DNA from: Thermomicrobiales bacterium
Lineage (GTDB): Bacteria; Chloroflexota; Chloroflexia; Thermomicrobiales; UBA6265
Assembly: GCA_023957115.1 (NCBI GenBank)
Contig: JAMLHN010000001.1
Location: 1-64,000 of the forward strand
Reading direction: 5' to 3'
DNA length: 64,000 bases
Shown: piece by piece, positions 1 to 8,316 of the stretch
How positions within the stretch are numbered: position 1 is the first letter of the stretch
How the letters are laid out: every line of letters begins with the position of its first letter
Notes under the pieces: generated by a model
What the model saw: the letters and a program-made list of their open reading frames with translations, nothing else
What the model was told of the DNA's origin: nothing
Databases searched by the model: none
Translations under genes and position numbers: made by a program

Positions 1-687
1 GTCGCCGAACAGCCGGTCGGCCGTGCGTTTCATGTGCATGACGTCCTCGGGATGGTTGCCGATGCCGCCGAGAATGCCGAAGATGGTCTGCACGAAGAAG
101 GGCGGTTTGATCAATCCGCGATCGACAAAATGGGCGAGGTTGTAGAGATGCCCCACGTCGTAACATTCGAATTCGAAGCGGATGCCGTGTCCCTCACCCA
201 GGTCCTTCAGGATTCGCTCGATATCGGCCCACGTGTTGCGGAAGATGTAATCGCGTGAGGCTTCCAGATCGACCGCTTCCCACTCGTTCTTGTATTCCTT
301 GATGCGCGCCGCCATCTGATAACGGGCGAAGTTCATCGACCCCATGTTGAGCGAGCACATTTCGGGCGAGAGCCGGCGCGCGGCCGCGGTCCGTTCTTCC
401 AGCGTCATCCCTTGACCGCCACCGGTGGTGATATTGACGATCGCGTTGCAGCGTTCTTTGATCTCGGGAACGAAGGCGAGATACTGATCCGGTTCCGGGG
501 TTGGTTTGCCGGTTTCCGGGTTGCGTGCGTGCAGATGGACGATTGCCGCGCCCGCCTCGGCCGCGCCGATGGCCGCATCCGCAATCTCTTCCGGGGTTAC
601 CGGCAGATGTGGCGATTGCGACGGTACATGTACTGCCCCTGTCACCGCGCATGTCACGATTACCTTGCGAGCGCCACTGGTCGCCAC
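1..687 (-). CDS. DUF849 / beta-keto acid cleavage enzyme (BKACE), 3'-truncated by window edge
   Basis: The frame is open from a GTG at 687 to the window edge (229 codons, the C-terminal fifth or so missing). The predicted protein starts VATSGARKVIVTCAVTGAVH and carries the HLHAR zinc-binding segment, NITTGGG and GGIGNHPED, all typical of the BKACE (DUF849) family. Family members are zinc enzymes that condense a beta-keto acid with acetyl-CoA, the best known being 3-keto-5-aminohexanoate cleavage enzyme of lysine fermentation; the substrate here cannot be read from the sequence. GTG is chosen because an in-frame stop lies 11 codons upstream and an AGGAG sits 7 nt before it. Nothing upstream is co-directional. 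Confidence 0.9.
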   Translation of the reverse strand, partial: MATSGARKVIVTCAVTGAVHVPSQSPHLPVTPEEIADAAIGAAEAGAAIVHLHARNPETGKPTPEPDQYLAFVPEIKERCNAIVNITTGGGQGMTLEERTAAARRLSPEMCSLNMGSMNFARYQMAARIKEYKNEWEAVDLEASRDYIFRNTWADIERILKDLGEGHGIRFEFECYDVGHLYNLAHFVDRGLIKPPFFVQTIFGILGGIGNHPEDVMHMKRTADRLFGD

Positions 688-1057
688 CTTGAGACTCCTT
701 CGTTTGGTCTGCGTAGCTCAATCTCTTGTCGTGCTACGGTACGTCGTCCGTGTCTGCCGCGCAAGCGTCGATCACCGAGGGCTGCCTTCTCTCTGGGGGT
801 ATCCTAAGAGCTTGGGGCGATGTGGTCCGCGACGAGCTGAGGCTGCGTCTAAACAGATGAGGCTTGCTGGGACTCCCTTAGACATCGACCCGTTCAAACC
901 TCCGGCCTTCACCCCTCCTGCTCAGGACCCAAGCCCAGGACATCCGTTCCTAACTCCGAAATCCCAACTCCTGACTCCCACTTATATTCCGTAACCAACT
1001 CGTGCGACAATAGGCGGAGTAGTCGATGACGAACTCAGAAATGAGCCTCGTCCAGGA
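688..1057. repeat. Divergent intergenic region with a degenerate heptad array at 921-983
   Basis: This gap separates the divergent DUF849 gene and cysteine synthase, so both promoters should lie here; I could not pick convincing -35/-10 boxes. Positions 921-983 read as nine consecutive 7-nt words. On the minus strand they include GGAGTCA, GGAGTTG, GGATTTC and GGAGTTA followed by GGAACGG, then words of the GGTCCTG type. The same words recur near 12.7, 18.8 and 45.5 kb. No coding potential is evident. Confidence 0.6.
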
Positions 1058-2059
1058 ATGAGCACGCGTGTGATTGCAGCCCCCAGGCGAACGAATCCGA
1101 ATTCTTCCCCGTCGCGCCCGGTTTTCGGAGGCGTGGCTGGGAGCGATCCGGCCGTCGTGCAGGCAATCGGCAACACGCCGTTGCTGGGTCTCAGCCGCTT
1201 TGCCGAGCGGATCGGGCTGCCGCCTTCCATCGAGCTTTGGCTCAAGGCCGAATGGGCGAATCCCGGCGGATCGGTGAAGGACCGGCCTGCGCTGGCGATC
1301 GTGCGGCAGGGACTGGCGTCCGGGCAACTCGGCAACGGGCGCACGCTGCTCGATGCAACCTCCGGGAACACCGGCATCGCCTATGCCATGCTGGGCGCGG
1401 CGTTTGGCTTCCCGGTCGAATTGGTCATTCCGGAAAGTGCGTCGAGCGAGCGGAAAGCAATGTTGACCGCCTATGGGGCCACCATTGTCTACAGCGATCC
1501 GTACGAGGGATCGAACGGGGCGATCCTGATGGCGCGCGAGCTGGCGGCGAGCAAACCGAACGACTATTTCTATGCCGATCAATACAGCAACAAGGCTAAT
1601 CCTCGTGCTCACTACGAAGCGACCGGCCCGGAAGTCTGGGAGCAGACCAGCGGCCGGATCACGCACTTTGTTGCGGGACTGGGGACATCCGGGACGCTGA
1701 TGGGCACCGGGAGGTTCCTGCGCGAGCAGAAACCCCGAATCTCGCTGGTTGCCGCCCAGCCGGCCGAGGCGTTTCATGGGATCGAAGGGCTCAAGCATAT
1801 GCCGACCGCCATCGTCCCATCTATTTACGACGACCGCCTGCCCGACATACAGATCGGGGTTGATACCGAGGATGCCTACGCCTTCGCGCGTGAGCTTGCG
1901 CGGGTCGAAGGAATCTTCGCCGGGGTCTCGGCGGGGGCCGCCCTCGCGGCTGCTGTCCGGATGGCGCGTGAATGCGCCGACCGTGGCGAGCCGGCGGCTA
2001 TCGTTTTCGTTGCCCCAGACGACGGTGGCAAATACCTTTCGACCGAGTTATGGAGCTGA
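1058..2059 (+). CDS. cysM: Cysteine synthase, CysM/CysK fold type II PLP enzyme (probably CysO-dependent)
   Basis: A 333-residue PLP-dependent beta-replacement enzyme. The PLP lysine is in GGSVKDR (about K74), the substrate loop is TSGNTGI (101-107), and the phosphate-binding glycine loop is GLGTSGTLMG. Downstream genes encode a CysO-type sulfur carrier and a JAMM peptidase, the arrangement of the Mycobacterium CysM-CysO-Mec route in which sulfur is delivered as CysO thiocarboxylate to O-phosphoserine. Function by this route is inferred from context. About 25 residues precede the conserved domain; ATG 1058 has AGGA directly against it, so a slightly later start (GTG 1070) is possible. Confidence 0.9.
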   Translation: MSTRVIAAPRRTNPNSSPSRPVFGGVAGSDPAVVQAIGNTPLLGLSRFAERIGLPPSIELWLKAEWANPGGSVKDRPALAIVRQGLASGQLGNGRTLLDATSGNTGIAYAMLGAAFGFPVELVIPESASSERKAMLTAYGATIVYSDPYEGSNGAILMARELAASKPNDYFYADQYSNKANPRAHYEATGPEVWEQTSGRITHFVAGLGTSGTLMGTGRFLREQKPRISLVAAQPAEAFHGIEGLKHMPTAIVPSIYDDRLPDIQIGVDTEDAYAFARELARVEGIFAGVSAGAALAAAVRMARECADRGEPAAIVFVAPDDGGKYLSTELWS

Positions 2060-2145
2060 AAACGAGTCCGGGGTCCGGAGGACTGCGTCCGGAGAACGAG
2101 TGGTAGCCGAGTGGTTGCCTGGAGAGAAAAGAGGAAAACGTTTCG

Positions 2146-2439
2146 ATGTCTACAACGACCAATGTGCTCGTGCTGATTCCGGCGCCGTTGCGCCGCTATA
2201 CGGGCGGAGAGGCCAAGGTGAACGTAAGCGGCGCCACCGTTGCCGAGCTCATCGGCAATCTCGACGCTGCCTATCCCGGAATCGGCGATCGCATTCTCGA
2301 AAATGACGGTGAGATTCGCCGGTTCGTCAATGTCTTCGTCAACGGCAACAACGTTCGCAAGTTGGATGGGGTCACCACGGCCATCAAGGACGGCGACGAG
2401 GTCGGCATCGTGCCGGCCATGGCGGGTGGAGCGCGGTAG
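2146..2439 (+). CDS. cysO: CysO-like sulfur carrier protein (MoaD/ThiS fold) with residues after the GG
   Basis: A 97-residue ubiquitin-like protein resembling MoaD/ThiS and CysO (VSGATVAELIGNLDAAYPGI, then the VFVNGNN strand typical of the fold). Such carriers need a free C-terminal Gly-Gly that is adenylated and thiocarboxylated. Here the reading frame ends PAMAGGAR, with two residues after the diglycine, so processing is expected before activation. The JAMM peptidase gene starts on the last base of this stop codon and is the obvious candidate. A purine-rich RBS (AGAGGA) lies about 10 nt before the ATG. It is the middle gene of the cysM-cysO-mec operon. Confidence 0.9.
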   Translation: MSTTTNVLVLIPAPLRRYTGGEAKVNVSGATVAELIGNLDAAYPGIGDRILENDGEIRRFVNVFVNGNNVRKLDGVTTAIKDGDEVGIVPAMAGGAR

Positions 2440-2867
2440 TGCCGATTCTTCGGCTTCCGGCTGCAATGCGGGACGAGATCTACGCGCATGGCCGGGAGGA
2501 ATATCCTCGTGAATGCATGGGGATGATCGGCGGGAGTGGCGAAGAGCTGATCGATCTCTACCGGATGGTGAACACGTCCGAGATCGACAAAGCCTACGCC
2601 GACGATCCGGTCGAGAATATCGAGATCGGGGACAAGATGGATGAGCGCGGGCAGATTCCGCTTGTCATCTATCACTCTCATCCGGGAACGGAAGCCTACT
2701 TCTCCGCCACCGACGAGCAGGTTGCCCGCGAAGGTCTGTGGGGACCGATCGTGTACATCGTTGCCTCGATCAAGCCCGATGCCGAGCCCTATCTGAAGGC
2801 GTTCCGCATCCCGTCTGACGATGCGCCGGTCGAGGAAGTCACGATCGAGATTGTGGAGAATCGCTGA
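2439..2867 (+). CDS. mec: Mec-type JAMM/MPN+ metallopeptidase (M67)
   Basis: A 142-residue single-domain JAB1/MPN/Mov34 peptidase. The zinc and catalytic residues are visible: Glu25 in the PREC segment and the HSHP-x6-SxxD motif as H79-S-H81 and S89/D92 (YHSHPGTEAYFSATD). In the CysO pathway Mec hydrolyses the CysO-cysteine adduct to release cysteine; relatives also trim residues after the diglycine of sulfur carriers. The GTG start overlaps the cysO TAG by one base, giving translational coupling. Cleaving both the adduct and the AR tail is an inference. Confidence 0.92.
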   Translation: MPILRLPAAMRDEIYAHGREEYPRECMGMIGGSGEELIDLYRMVNTSEIDKAYADDPVENIEIGDKMDERGQIPLVIYHSHPGTEAYFSATDEQVAREGLWGPIVYIVASIKPDAEPYLKAFRIPSDDAPVEEVTIEIVENR

Positions 2868-2906
2868 GCAGTCAGCAGTCAGCAGTCAGCAGTCAGCAGT
2901 CAGCAG
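2868..2906 (+). repeat. Perfect heptad tandem repeat GCAGTCA x5.6
   Basis: Five perfect copies of GCAGTCA plus GCAG begin at the first base after the mec stop codon and end five bases before the terminator stem. This is the only GCAGTCA array in the window, but it shares the 7-nt period and 3'-of-gene position of the other heptad arrays. Confidence 0.95.
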
Positions 2907-2910
2907 CCGA

Positions 2911-2956
2911 AGAAACGGCCCGATCCAACACGGATCGGGCCGTTTCTTTTTGTTTT
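2911..2956 (+). terminator. Rho-independent terminator of the cysM-cysO-mec operon
   Basis: A perfect 16-bp stem (2911-2926 with 2932-2947), five-base loop AACAC, followed by TTTTGTTTT. It sits between convergent operons (mec ends 2867, the moeB fusion ends 2970). The U-run is on the plus strand, so it mainly serves the cys operon. Confidence 0.93.
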
Positions 2957-2969
2957 GGAGGACCGGTTG

Positions 2970-4154
2970 TCAGGCGGCCGCGCCGGCGAGGGCGGGAACG
3001 AAGCAGCCGACCTCGGTGTATTCGATGTCGTCGAGTGATTTGTGACCATGCTCGCCGCAGATCGGGCAGTTGGGGTCCCGGTCGAGGATGAGTTCGCGGA
3101 ACTCTTCCTCCAATGCGTCGTACATCAGCAAGCGACCGGAAAGCGTCGTGCCGATCCCCAGGGCCAGCTTGAGCACTTCGGTCGATTGGATCAGACCGAC
3201 AGTGCCTGGAAGGACGCCCAACACGCCACCTTCGGCGCAGTTCGGCGCGAGGTCCGGCGGCGGCGGATCAGGGAAGATGCACCGGTAGCACGGTCCGTCC
3301 GGTGGGTTGAAGACGGTCGCCTGCCCTTCGAATCGGAAAATGCTGCCATGCACATTCGGCTTGCCGAGGAGCACGCACGCGTCGTTGATAAGGTAGCGGG
3401 TCGCGAAATTGTCGGTGCCATCGAGGATGATGTCGTAGTCCTCGAAGATCCCGAGGATGTTTTCTTTGTCCAGCCGGGTTTGATAGGTGATGACCTTCAC
3501 ATCGGGATTGAGCGCCTCGATCGCCGCCTTGGCCGACTCCACCTTGGGCATACCAATCCGGTCGGTGGTGTGCGCGACCTGTCGTTGCAGATTGCTGTCA
3601 TCCACGATGTCGTCGTCGATGATTCCAAGCGTCCCGATACCGGCGGCGGCCAGATAGAGCGCGGCCGGCGAGCCGAGACCGCCTGCACCGATCATCAACA
3701 CCTTGGTGTTGAGCAGCGTCTGCTGCCCGGCTTCTCCCACTTCTGGCAGCAGGAAATGGCGGCTATAGCGGCGGCGTTGATCCTGCGAGAAGGATGCCGG
3801 TTTTGACCAGGGAAGGGCCGCGGTTTTCCAGGCATTGAAGCCGCCGTCCATACTGGCGACATCGGTGTATCCGAGGTCCTCCAATGCCTTTGTCCCAAAG
3901 ACCGAGCGTGCGCCGCCCGCGCAGTAGACGACGACCGGGGCCGATTTGTCGGTCGCGACCTGCTCGATGCGTGATTCCAGGAAACCGCGCGGGATATGCA
4001 CCGCGCCGTCGACGATGCCTTGCTCGACCTCGTCCGCCTCGCGAATGTCGATCAGGACTGCGCCTTCGCGTCGCAACCGGTCGGCGTCGTTCAGGTCGAT
4101 GTTCTTGATCTCTGCTCGTGTCTTCTGCAGAAGATCCTGATAGGTGTTTGCCAT
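2970..4154 (-). CDS. moeZ: Rhodanese-MoeB/ThiF fusion: sulfur-carrier adenylyl/sulfurtransferase
   Basis: A 394-residue two-domain protein. Residues about 1-110 are a rhodanese domain with active-site loop YCAGGARS (Cys78). The rest is an E1-like ThiF/MoeB domain: ATP loop GAGGLGSPA, NLQRQ arginine finger, zinc cysteines in CYRC and CPIC, and a conserved Cys in NCAEGGVLG. Such enzymes adenylate the C-terminal glycine of CysO/MoaD and load it with sulfur, so this is the partner expected for the neighbouring cysO. In MoeZ/MOCS3 the rhodanese is C-terminal; here it is N-terminal. The start MANTYQDLL at 4154 is preferred over 4199 because GGAG lies 7 nt upstream. Confidence 0.88.
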   Translation of the reverse strand: MANTYQDLLQKTRAEIKNIDLNDADRLRREGAVLIDIREADEVEQGIVDGAVHIPRGFLESRIEQVATDKSAPVVVYCAGGARSVFGTKALEDLGYTDVASMDGGFNAWKTAALPWSKPASFSQDQRRRYSRHFLLPEVGEAGQQTLLNTKVLMIGAGGLGSPAALYLAAAGIGTLGIIDDDIVDDSNLQRQVAHTTDRIGMPKVESAKAAIEALNPDVKVITYQTRLDKENILGIFEDYDIILDGTDNFATRYLINDACVLLGKPNVHGSIFRFEGQATVFNPPDGPCYRCIFPDPPPPDLAPNCAEGGVLGVLPGTVGLIQSTEVLKLALGIGTTLSGRLLMYDALEEEFRELILDRDPNCPICGEHGHKSLDDIEYTEVGCFVPALAGAAA

Positions 4155-4417
4155 GTCGTGACTCCGTATTGCGGTTATGCGCGCGACCGCAATTCTCATT
4201 TCTTACTAAAGATAACCGGATTATCGCAGAAGTGCGAGACCGTGTTGCCGGGGTGAATGGCGACGTCGTGTGCCTGGGTGCATTGGATATGGTCGAGGTC
4301 GCGTTACCGCCGCTCTGTTCTGCCCACCGCCGGCAACCGGCCGGACCCAACGCCCGCGGTATATGCCTTCGGACGTTCAGGTAAAAGCGATCCTCCGCTG
4401 GTTTCGATGATGGACCG

Positions 4418-4540
4418 TTACGATTCGAAGATCGCCTGACACTCGCAGGTGATCGACTGACCAGCTGCGATGAATCGCTCGGGCTCGGTCTCGCCCCAAC
4501 GCCGATGGTAGGGGGCTGGAAGCCAATAGGTTACCGTCAT
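4418..4540 (-). CDS. Candidate 40-residue small protein
   Basis: A short frame starting MTVTYWLPAPYHRRWGETEP and ending CECQAIFES, 21 nt downstream of the preceding gene on the same strand. Its composition looks protein-like (single Met, Trp residues, a CEC motif), but there is no clear RBS. I do not recognise it. The rest of the 4155-4417 gap shows nothing else. Confidence 0.35.
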   Translation of the reverse strand: MTVTYWLPAPYHRRWGETEPERFIAAGQSITCECQAIFES

Positions 4541-4561
4541 CGGTATCGGGTGGTCGCAGGT

Positions 4562-5011
4562 TCAGGAACGCTTTTCTGAGGCGTTGAAGCGGGGCAGTCC
4601 CAATGCCTCGCGCCGGGACGAACCGGGTGCGGATGCCTGTCGCAGGTTTGCGTAGGTATCGGCGCGACTCTCTGGGGACAGAACTCTTTCCAGCGATGCC
4701 GGACGGTTGTTGCTCCTGCCCTCGAGGTAGTCGAGCTGCATTCCCAACTCGTGCCTGATCTCGTCTTCGCGGTCGGCGTCCGCGTCCATCCGGCACATGG
4801 CGCTCCAGCAGAGCACCGCGAGGCATTCCAACGTATGCGAGGCGGGTGGGTCTGGCCACGTCTGACTGAGCATCCAGCCGCGGAGACCGGGGAGCGAAAA
4901 CTCGGGATCGGTGTTGCGGCGATTGGCCAGGTATTCAGAGAGGCGATAGATGAATCGCTGCTCGAGCGAGACGACGGGATCGATCGGTGGTGATTTCTTG
5001 GAAGCAGCCAC
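4562..5011 (-). CDS. Hypothetical protein, 149 aa
   Basis: I do not recognise a family. The product is soluble, with no signal peptide or membrane segment, rich in charged residues, and likely helical (SLEQRFIYRLSEYLANRR; EDEIRHELGMQLDYLEGRSN). Its residue usage is far more protein-like than that of the overlapping alternative frames, which are Arg/Ser/Pro-rich. It lies downstream of the cold-shock gene on the same strand after a 28-nt palindrome and upstream of the 40-codon candidate ORF. Confidence 0.6.
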   Translation of the reverse strand: MAASKKSPPIDPVVSLEQRFIYRLSEYLANRRNTDPEFSLPGLRGWMLSQTWPDPPASHTLECLAVLCWSAMCRMDADADREDEIRHELGMQLDYLEGRSNNRPASLERVLSPESRADTYANLRQASAPGSSRREALGLPRFNASEKRS

Positions 5012-5142
5012 GCGTGCGGAGAACCTTCTACAGCGGCTTGCGAACTGGTTGATCCGCGCTCACGCATGTGGATCAGAGTGCAGGCGCCGCTGTGCCCTGC
5101 GATCGCCGCGTACAGATGATCGCGGCCGCCCGGCAATGCCGA

Positions 5143-5170
5143 GGCGGGGTCACGTGCACGTGACCCCGCC
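5143..5170 (-). terminator. Perfect 28-nt palindrome downstream of the cold-shock gene
   Basis: GGCGGGGTCACGTG and its exact complement meet without a loop, 8 nt after the cold-shock stop codon. There is no U-run on the minus strand, so it may act as an mRNA 3' stabiliser or a Rho-type pause rather than a classic terminator. Confidence 0.55.
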
Positions 5171-5178
5171 GGCGTGCC

Positions 5179-5406
5179 TTAGGAATCTGTTTCGCTCAAA
5201 CGCACATTCTTGGCGCGGAAGCGGCTCGGGTCGCGTGGATCGGGCTCTTGCTCGAAGGTGACCGCCTGGCCGACTTGAAGCGAGTCGAAATTGCCATCGG
5301 TGACCGCGGAGCTGTGGAAGAAGAGCTCAGTGTTGCGCGATCCATCGGTCGAGATGAAACCGAAACCTTTGGCGGAAATGAGTGTCTTGATTGTACCGTT
5401 TGCCAT
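5179..5406 (-). CDS. csp: Cold-shock protein (CspA family)
   Basis: A 75-residue CSD protein with RNP1-like GFGFIS and RNP2-like LFFHSSA motifs, an RNA chaperone of the CspA fold. RNP1 is preceded by AKGFGFI rather than the usual KGFGFI. The start MANGTIKTL at 5406 is supported by AAAGGA 9 nt upstream; a longer in-frame extension to 5475 is low-complexity and unlikely. The upstream leader to the next gene is long, as is common for csp mRNAs, but I cannot define a thermoswitch. Confidence 0.93.
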   Translation of the reverse strand: MANGTIKTLISAKGFGFISTDGSRNTELFFHSSAVTDGNFDSLQVGQAVTFEQEPDPRDPSRFRAKNVRLSETDS

Positions 5407-5832
5407 GTAAGGGAATCCTTTCGAAAACAAGTGTCCGGGGACGCCAGTCGTCCCGTTAGAACGTGCGCGTGACATCCGCAGCCGCGTTGTCGCCCCTTGC
5501 GGAAGCGAGCGGAGAGCAGAATGTCGAGAATGGTCCTTTCGTGTCGGATCTCAGGGGGCGCCGCGAGGTGCGGGTCAGTGGATCGGCGTCCAGCCACGAC
5601 AGATACGTGGGGGATGGGCTCACCATACACGGTTTCCGGGTGAGCCACAAACGAAGAAAGGATCGTCTGGAGCATCTGAGGCTTACGAACCAATGGGTCC
5701 GCAGACCGTGACAGCGGATATGCGCAGTGGGGCCAGTTGGCGGCCATGGGTCATGGGTTTCAGGTGGGAAAACGCGTATGGCGGCGACGGCCCACGACCG
5801 CGCCGCCATGCTGCCGCTTGAATGCTGAAACG
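5407..5832. other. Intergenic region, about 430 bp
   Basis: Between the DUF6325 gene (stop at 5833) and csp, both minus strand. It should hold the csp promoter and leader. Weak GC-rich inverted repeats occur near 5780-5815 (GGCGGC with GCCGCC). Open frames here are Arg/Ser/Pro-rich shadows with no family resemblance. Confidence 0.4.
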
Positions 5833-6357
5833 CTATTCGCCGAACAGAGCGTCTCCGAGCTCGATTCCAGCTTCGATGAGATCCTCGGCGTGGATGATTT
5901 CATCGCCGAGGATCTCGCCGCCGTTGTCGCGGATAGCTCCCATGAGTCCACGGGCCCAGGTCTGCTCGAACGCAACGACGGCAGCCGCGCCGCCTACGGG
6001 AATCTCTTCCGCTATCTCGTCGAAGAGCTCCTCGCTGTCGACCAGATCGACGCCGGCTTCCTCGCCAAGCTCTGCGCCAACCTCGGCGCCGATCTCACCG
6101 GCGGCTCCCAGACCGATCAGTCCCCCGACGAGCGTGCCGAGCAGGGGGCGACCGGGAAGCAGCTCAGTATCGATGTCGATAAGCTCGAACTCTTCCTCGG
6201 TGTTTCGGGCCACAATAGCTACATCAATGATTGTGATGAAACCGCCTTCTTCCAGCTTCAGGAATTGGTCAGCAACCTGTCCGTCCCAGGAGGGGGCGTG
6301 TAGCAGGACCGTCATGAATTGAATAGGCCCGATCAGGGCGTCGCGATTTTCAGCCAT
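5833..6357 (-). CDS. DUF6325 family protein
   Basis: A 174-residue acidic protein (MAENRDALIGPIQFMTVLLH...) resembling the DUF6325/DUF1269-like family: an N-terminal GPIQF strand, an IIDVAIVAR segment, a Gly-rich central segment (LLGTLVGGLIGLGAAGE) that may insert in or touch the membrane, and an acidic C-terminus. Function unknown. The second Met (6357) is chosen because AAAGGA is 6 nt before it and directly abuts the first ATG at 6363. Confidence 0.75.
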   Translation of the reverse strand: MAENRDALIGPIQFMTVLLHAPSWDGQVADQFLKLEEGGFITIIDVAIVARNTEEEFELIDIDTELLPGRPLLGTLVGGLIGLGAAGEIGAEVGAELGEEAGVDLVDSEELFDEIAEEIPVGGAAAVVAFEQTWARGLMGAIRDNGGEILGDEIIHAEDLIEAGIELGDALFGE

Positions 6358-6417
6358 GGTCATTCCTTTCGGTATTTCTTCTCGTTCGATGTGGGCAATC
6401 TCCCCAACTGAGGAAGC

Positions 6418-7638
6418 CTACCCCGTTCGATAAATTCGCCGTAGCGCCTGGTCCAAATCGGCGATGAGATCCTCGACATCCTCGATGCCAATCGAGAGTC
6501 GGATCAATCCCGGATTGATGCCGATGGCCACCTGCGCGTCTTCATCCAATGCCCGATGGGTGGACATCGGTGGAGAGACAGCCAGGCTATAGACATCGCC
6601 AAGCGAGGTTCCGGGGAGGAAAACCTCCAGGGCATCGAGGAAGCGGAACACTTCGTCCCGACCGGCATTGGCGATCTCGAACGAGACCATCCCACCCCGG
6701 CGATCGTCGTTGAAGACGGCGGCGGCTTCGGTCGAACAGGAATACCCGGGATAAAAGACACAATCGATCGCGGGATGCTGTGCCAGCCAGGCGGCAACGA
6801 GGGACGCACTCTCACTCTGCTGACGAACGCGTAGCGGCATCGTCTTGACACCGCGCAGCGTGAGCCACGCTTCGAACGGCCCAATCACGCCTCCGGCCAA
6901 CCGGCTCACCCGGATTAGATCCTCGATCCGGTCGGTATCGCCGCAGATCACTCCGCCCAGGACATCGCCGTGTCCTCCAATGTATTTGGTAGTCGAGTGC
7001 ATCACGAGATCGATCCCGAACTTCGAGGGATTGACGAGCACTGGAGTGGCGAAGGTGTTGTCGCAGATCACCGTCGCACCGACCGCATGACTCCATTCCG
7101 CAATCAAGGGAAGGTGCGCCACATTCAGCAAGGGGTTGGAAATGGTTTCGACCAGAACCGCCCGTGGCCGAACCGAGGCAATCGCCGATTCCATCTCTTC
7201 CAAGTCGAGCTGGTCGACGAAGATCGACTCGACCTCGAGCGAATCGAAGATGGCCTGCAACAAGGTGTAGGTTGCGCCGAAGAGCTCGCGTGATGCGACA
7301 ATTTTCGATCCTGCGGTGACACAGGCAAGAATGGCGGCATGCAATGCCGCCATTCCGGAACCGAACGCAATGGCGTCGTCGGTTTCTTCCAATGCGGCCA
7401 TGGCCACTTCGAGCGCGCGAATCGTTGGATTTCCGTGGCGCGAGTAGTTGTACCCTGCTTGCTCACCACCAAAGACGGCATCGAGTGATTCGAGATCTGG
7501 ATGAAGAAAGGTGGTGGTGGGGAAGATCGGCGTTGTCGTCGACCGTTCGATAGGGAGGGGAATGCGTTCGCCCGCGTGGACCGCGCGGGTGGCGGCGCCA
7601 CGCCGCCGCAGATCTTCTCGTTCGAGTTGTCGTGACAC
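6418..7638 (-). CDS. Cystathionine gamma-synthase/gamma-lyase family PLP enzyme
   Basis: A 406-residue Cys/Met-metabolism PLP enzyme. [10 protein letters not shown] supplies the neighbouring-subunit Tyr/Arg for the PLP phosphate, DNTFATP holds the ring-binding Asp, and [10 protein letters not shown] holds the PLP lysine. The methionine gamma-lyase Cys is absent (LFGATYT has Ala), favouring a cystathionine gamma-synthase or gamma-lyase role over methionine gamma-lyase. It is a logical transsulfuration partner for the nearby cysM-cysO genes. GTG 7638 is preferred because GGGGAG lies 7 nt upstream; the longer frame to 7731 adds a non-conserved extension. Confidence 0.88.
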   Translation of the reverse strand: MSRQLEREDLRRRGAATRAVHAGERIPLPIERSTTTPIFPTTTFLHPDLESLDAVFGGEQAGYNYSRHGNPTIRALEVAMAALEETDDAIAFGSGMAALHAAILACVTAGSKIVASRELFGATYTLLQAIFDSLEVESIFVDQLDLEEMESAIASVRPRAVLVETISNPLLNVAHLPLIAEWSHAVGATVICDNTFATPVLVNPSKFGIDLVMHSTTKYIGGHGDVLGGVICGDTDRIEDLIRVSRLAGGVIGPFEAWLTLRGVKTMPLRVRQQSESASLVAAWLAQHPAIDCVFYPGYSCSTEAAAVFNDDRRGGMVSFEIANAGRDEVFRFLDALEVFLPGTSLGDVYSLAVSPPMSTHRALDEDAQVAIGINPGLIRLSIGIEDVEDLIADLDQALRRIYRTG

Positions 7639-7770
7639 GCTTGTACTCCCCACAATCCGACCCAGCCGGTCAGAGCCGGGCACCCTGCCGCTGAGTATAA
7701 GAGTGACGCTTCTGTGCAATACGCCCACCATGACCGGGGACGATGTCGTCAGTGCGAGGCCGTTGCCGAA

Positions 7771-8316
7771 TCACACCGCGGTTGGACAGCGGAAAGTTTC
7801 GAGTCGTTCGATACCAGTCACCACGTCGTCGAACGGACGGCGCACCTGATCGAGAAAGAGGATCAGATGCCACTGGTGGGGATCCTTTGGCGCGAAAAGT
7901 TCGGGAACCAGGATCGCTTCGGCGCCGAGCGCGTGGCGCAGGAATCCGCCGGTGGCCGATGCCAATGCATGCACGCGAAATGCGTTCGGCGCACCACGGA
8001 TCCCCAGCTGCTCGGCTGCGACCGGATCCCGCAGATCGAACACTCGGACCAGATCCAAGTCGATGGCAAAGAGCTGCCGCGGCGCTATGTATTCCTGTAA
8101 TGCGTTCGCGCGTCGCTTGTGCAGGTGCTGGATGAACGATGCACGGGCCAGATCGGGCGAGCTGGCAAAGGTGAAGGTCGGAAAACCGGCTGCAGCCCAT
8201 CGGTTCTCGTTGGGACGAGCGGCGAACCGCCGGTCGAGCGGGCCGTACGGTGTACCTTCCGGAAGATGGCGATAGACACGTCCATTCCAGGGGCGGAGGC
8301 TATCGACGGCGACCAT
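7771..8316 (-). CDS. RES-domain toxin (ParT/MbcT-like)
   Basis: A 181-residue RES-fold protein: RVYRH near the N-terminus, GRFN-like region replaced by RPNENRWAAAGFPTFTFASS, and a C-terminal WHLILFLDQ. RES toxins of RES-Xre modules (MbcT, ParT, Res) consume NAD+ or ADP-ribosylate targets with a conserved Arg-Tyr-Glu/Ser set. The ATG follows directly on the stop codon of the Xre/DUF2384-type gene, so they are co-translated with antitoxin first, as usual for this class. Activity is inferred from family and context. Confidence 0.85.
   Translation of the reverse strand: MVAVDSLRPWNGRVYRHLPEGTPYGPLDRRFAARPNENRWAAAGFPTFTFASSPDLARASFIQHLHKRRANALQEYIAPRQLFAIDLDLVRVFDLRDPVAAEQLGIRGAPNAFRVHALASATGGFLRHALGAEAILVPELFAPKDPHQWHLILFLDQVRRPFDDVVTGIERLETFRCPTAV

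Noticed and set aside
194..721. 175-codon minus-strand frame inside the DUF849 gene
   Set aside because: It is Arg/Gly/Ser-rich shadow sequence; the true frame over the same bases gives clear BKACE motifs from GTG 687.
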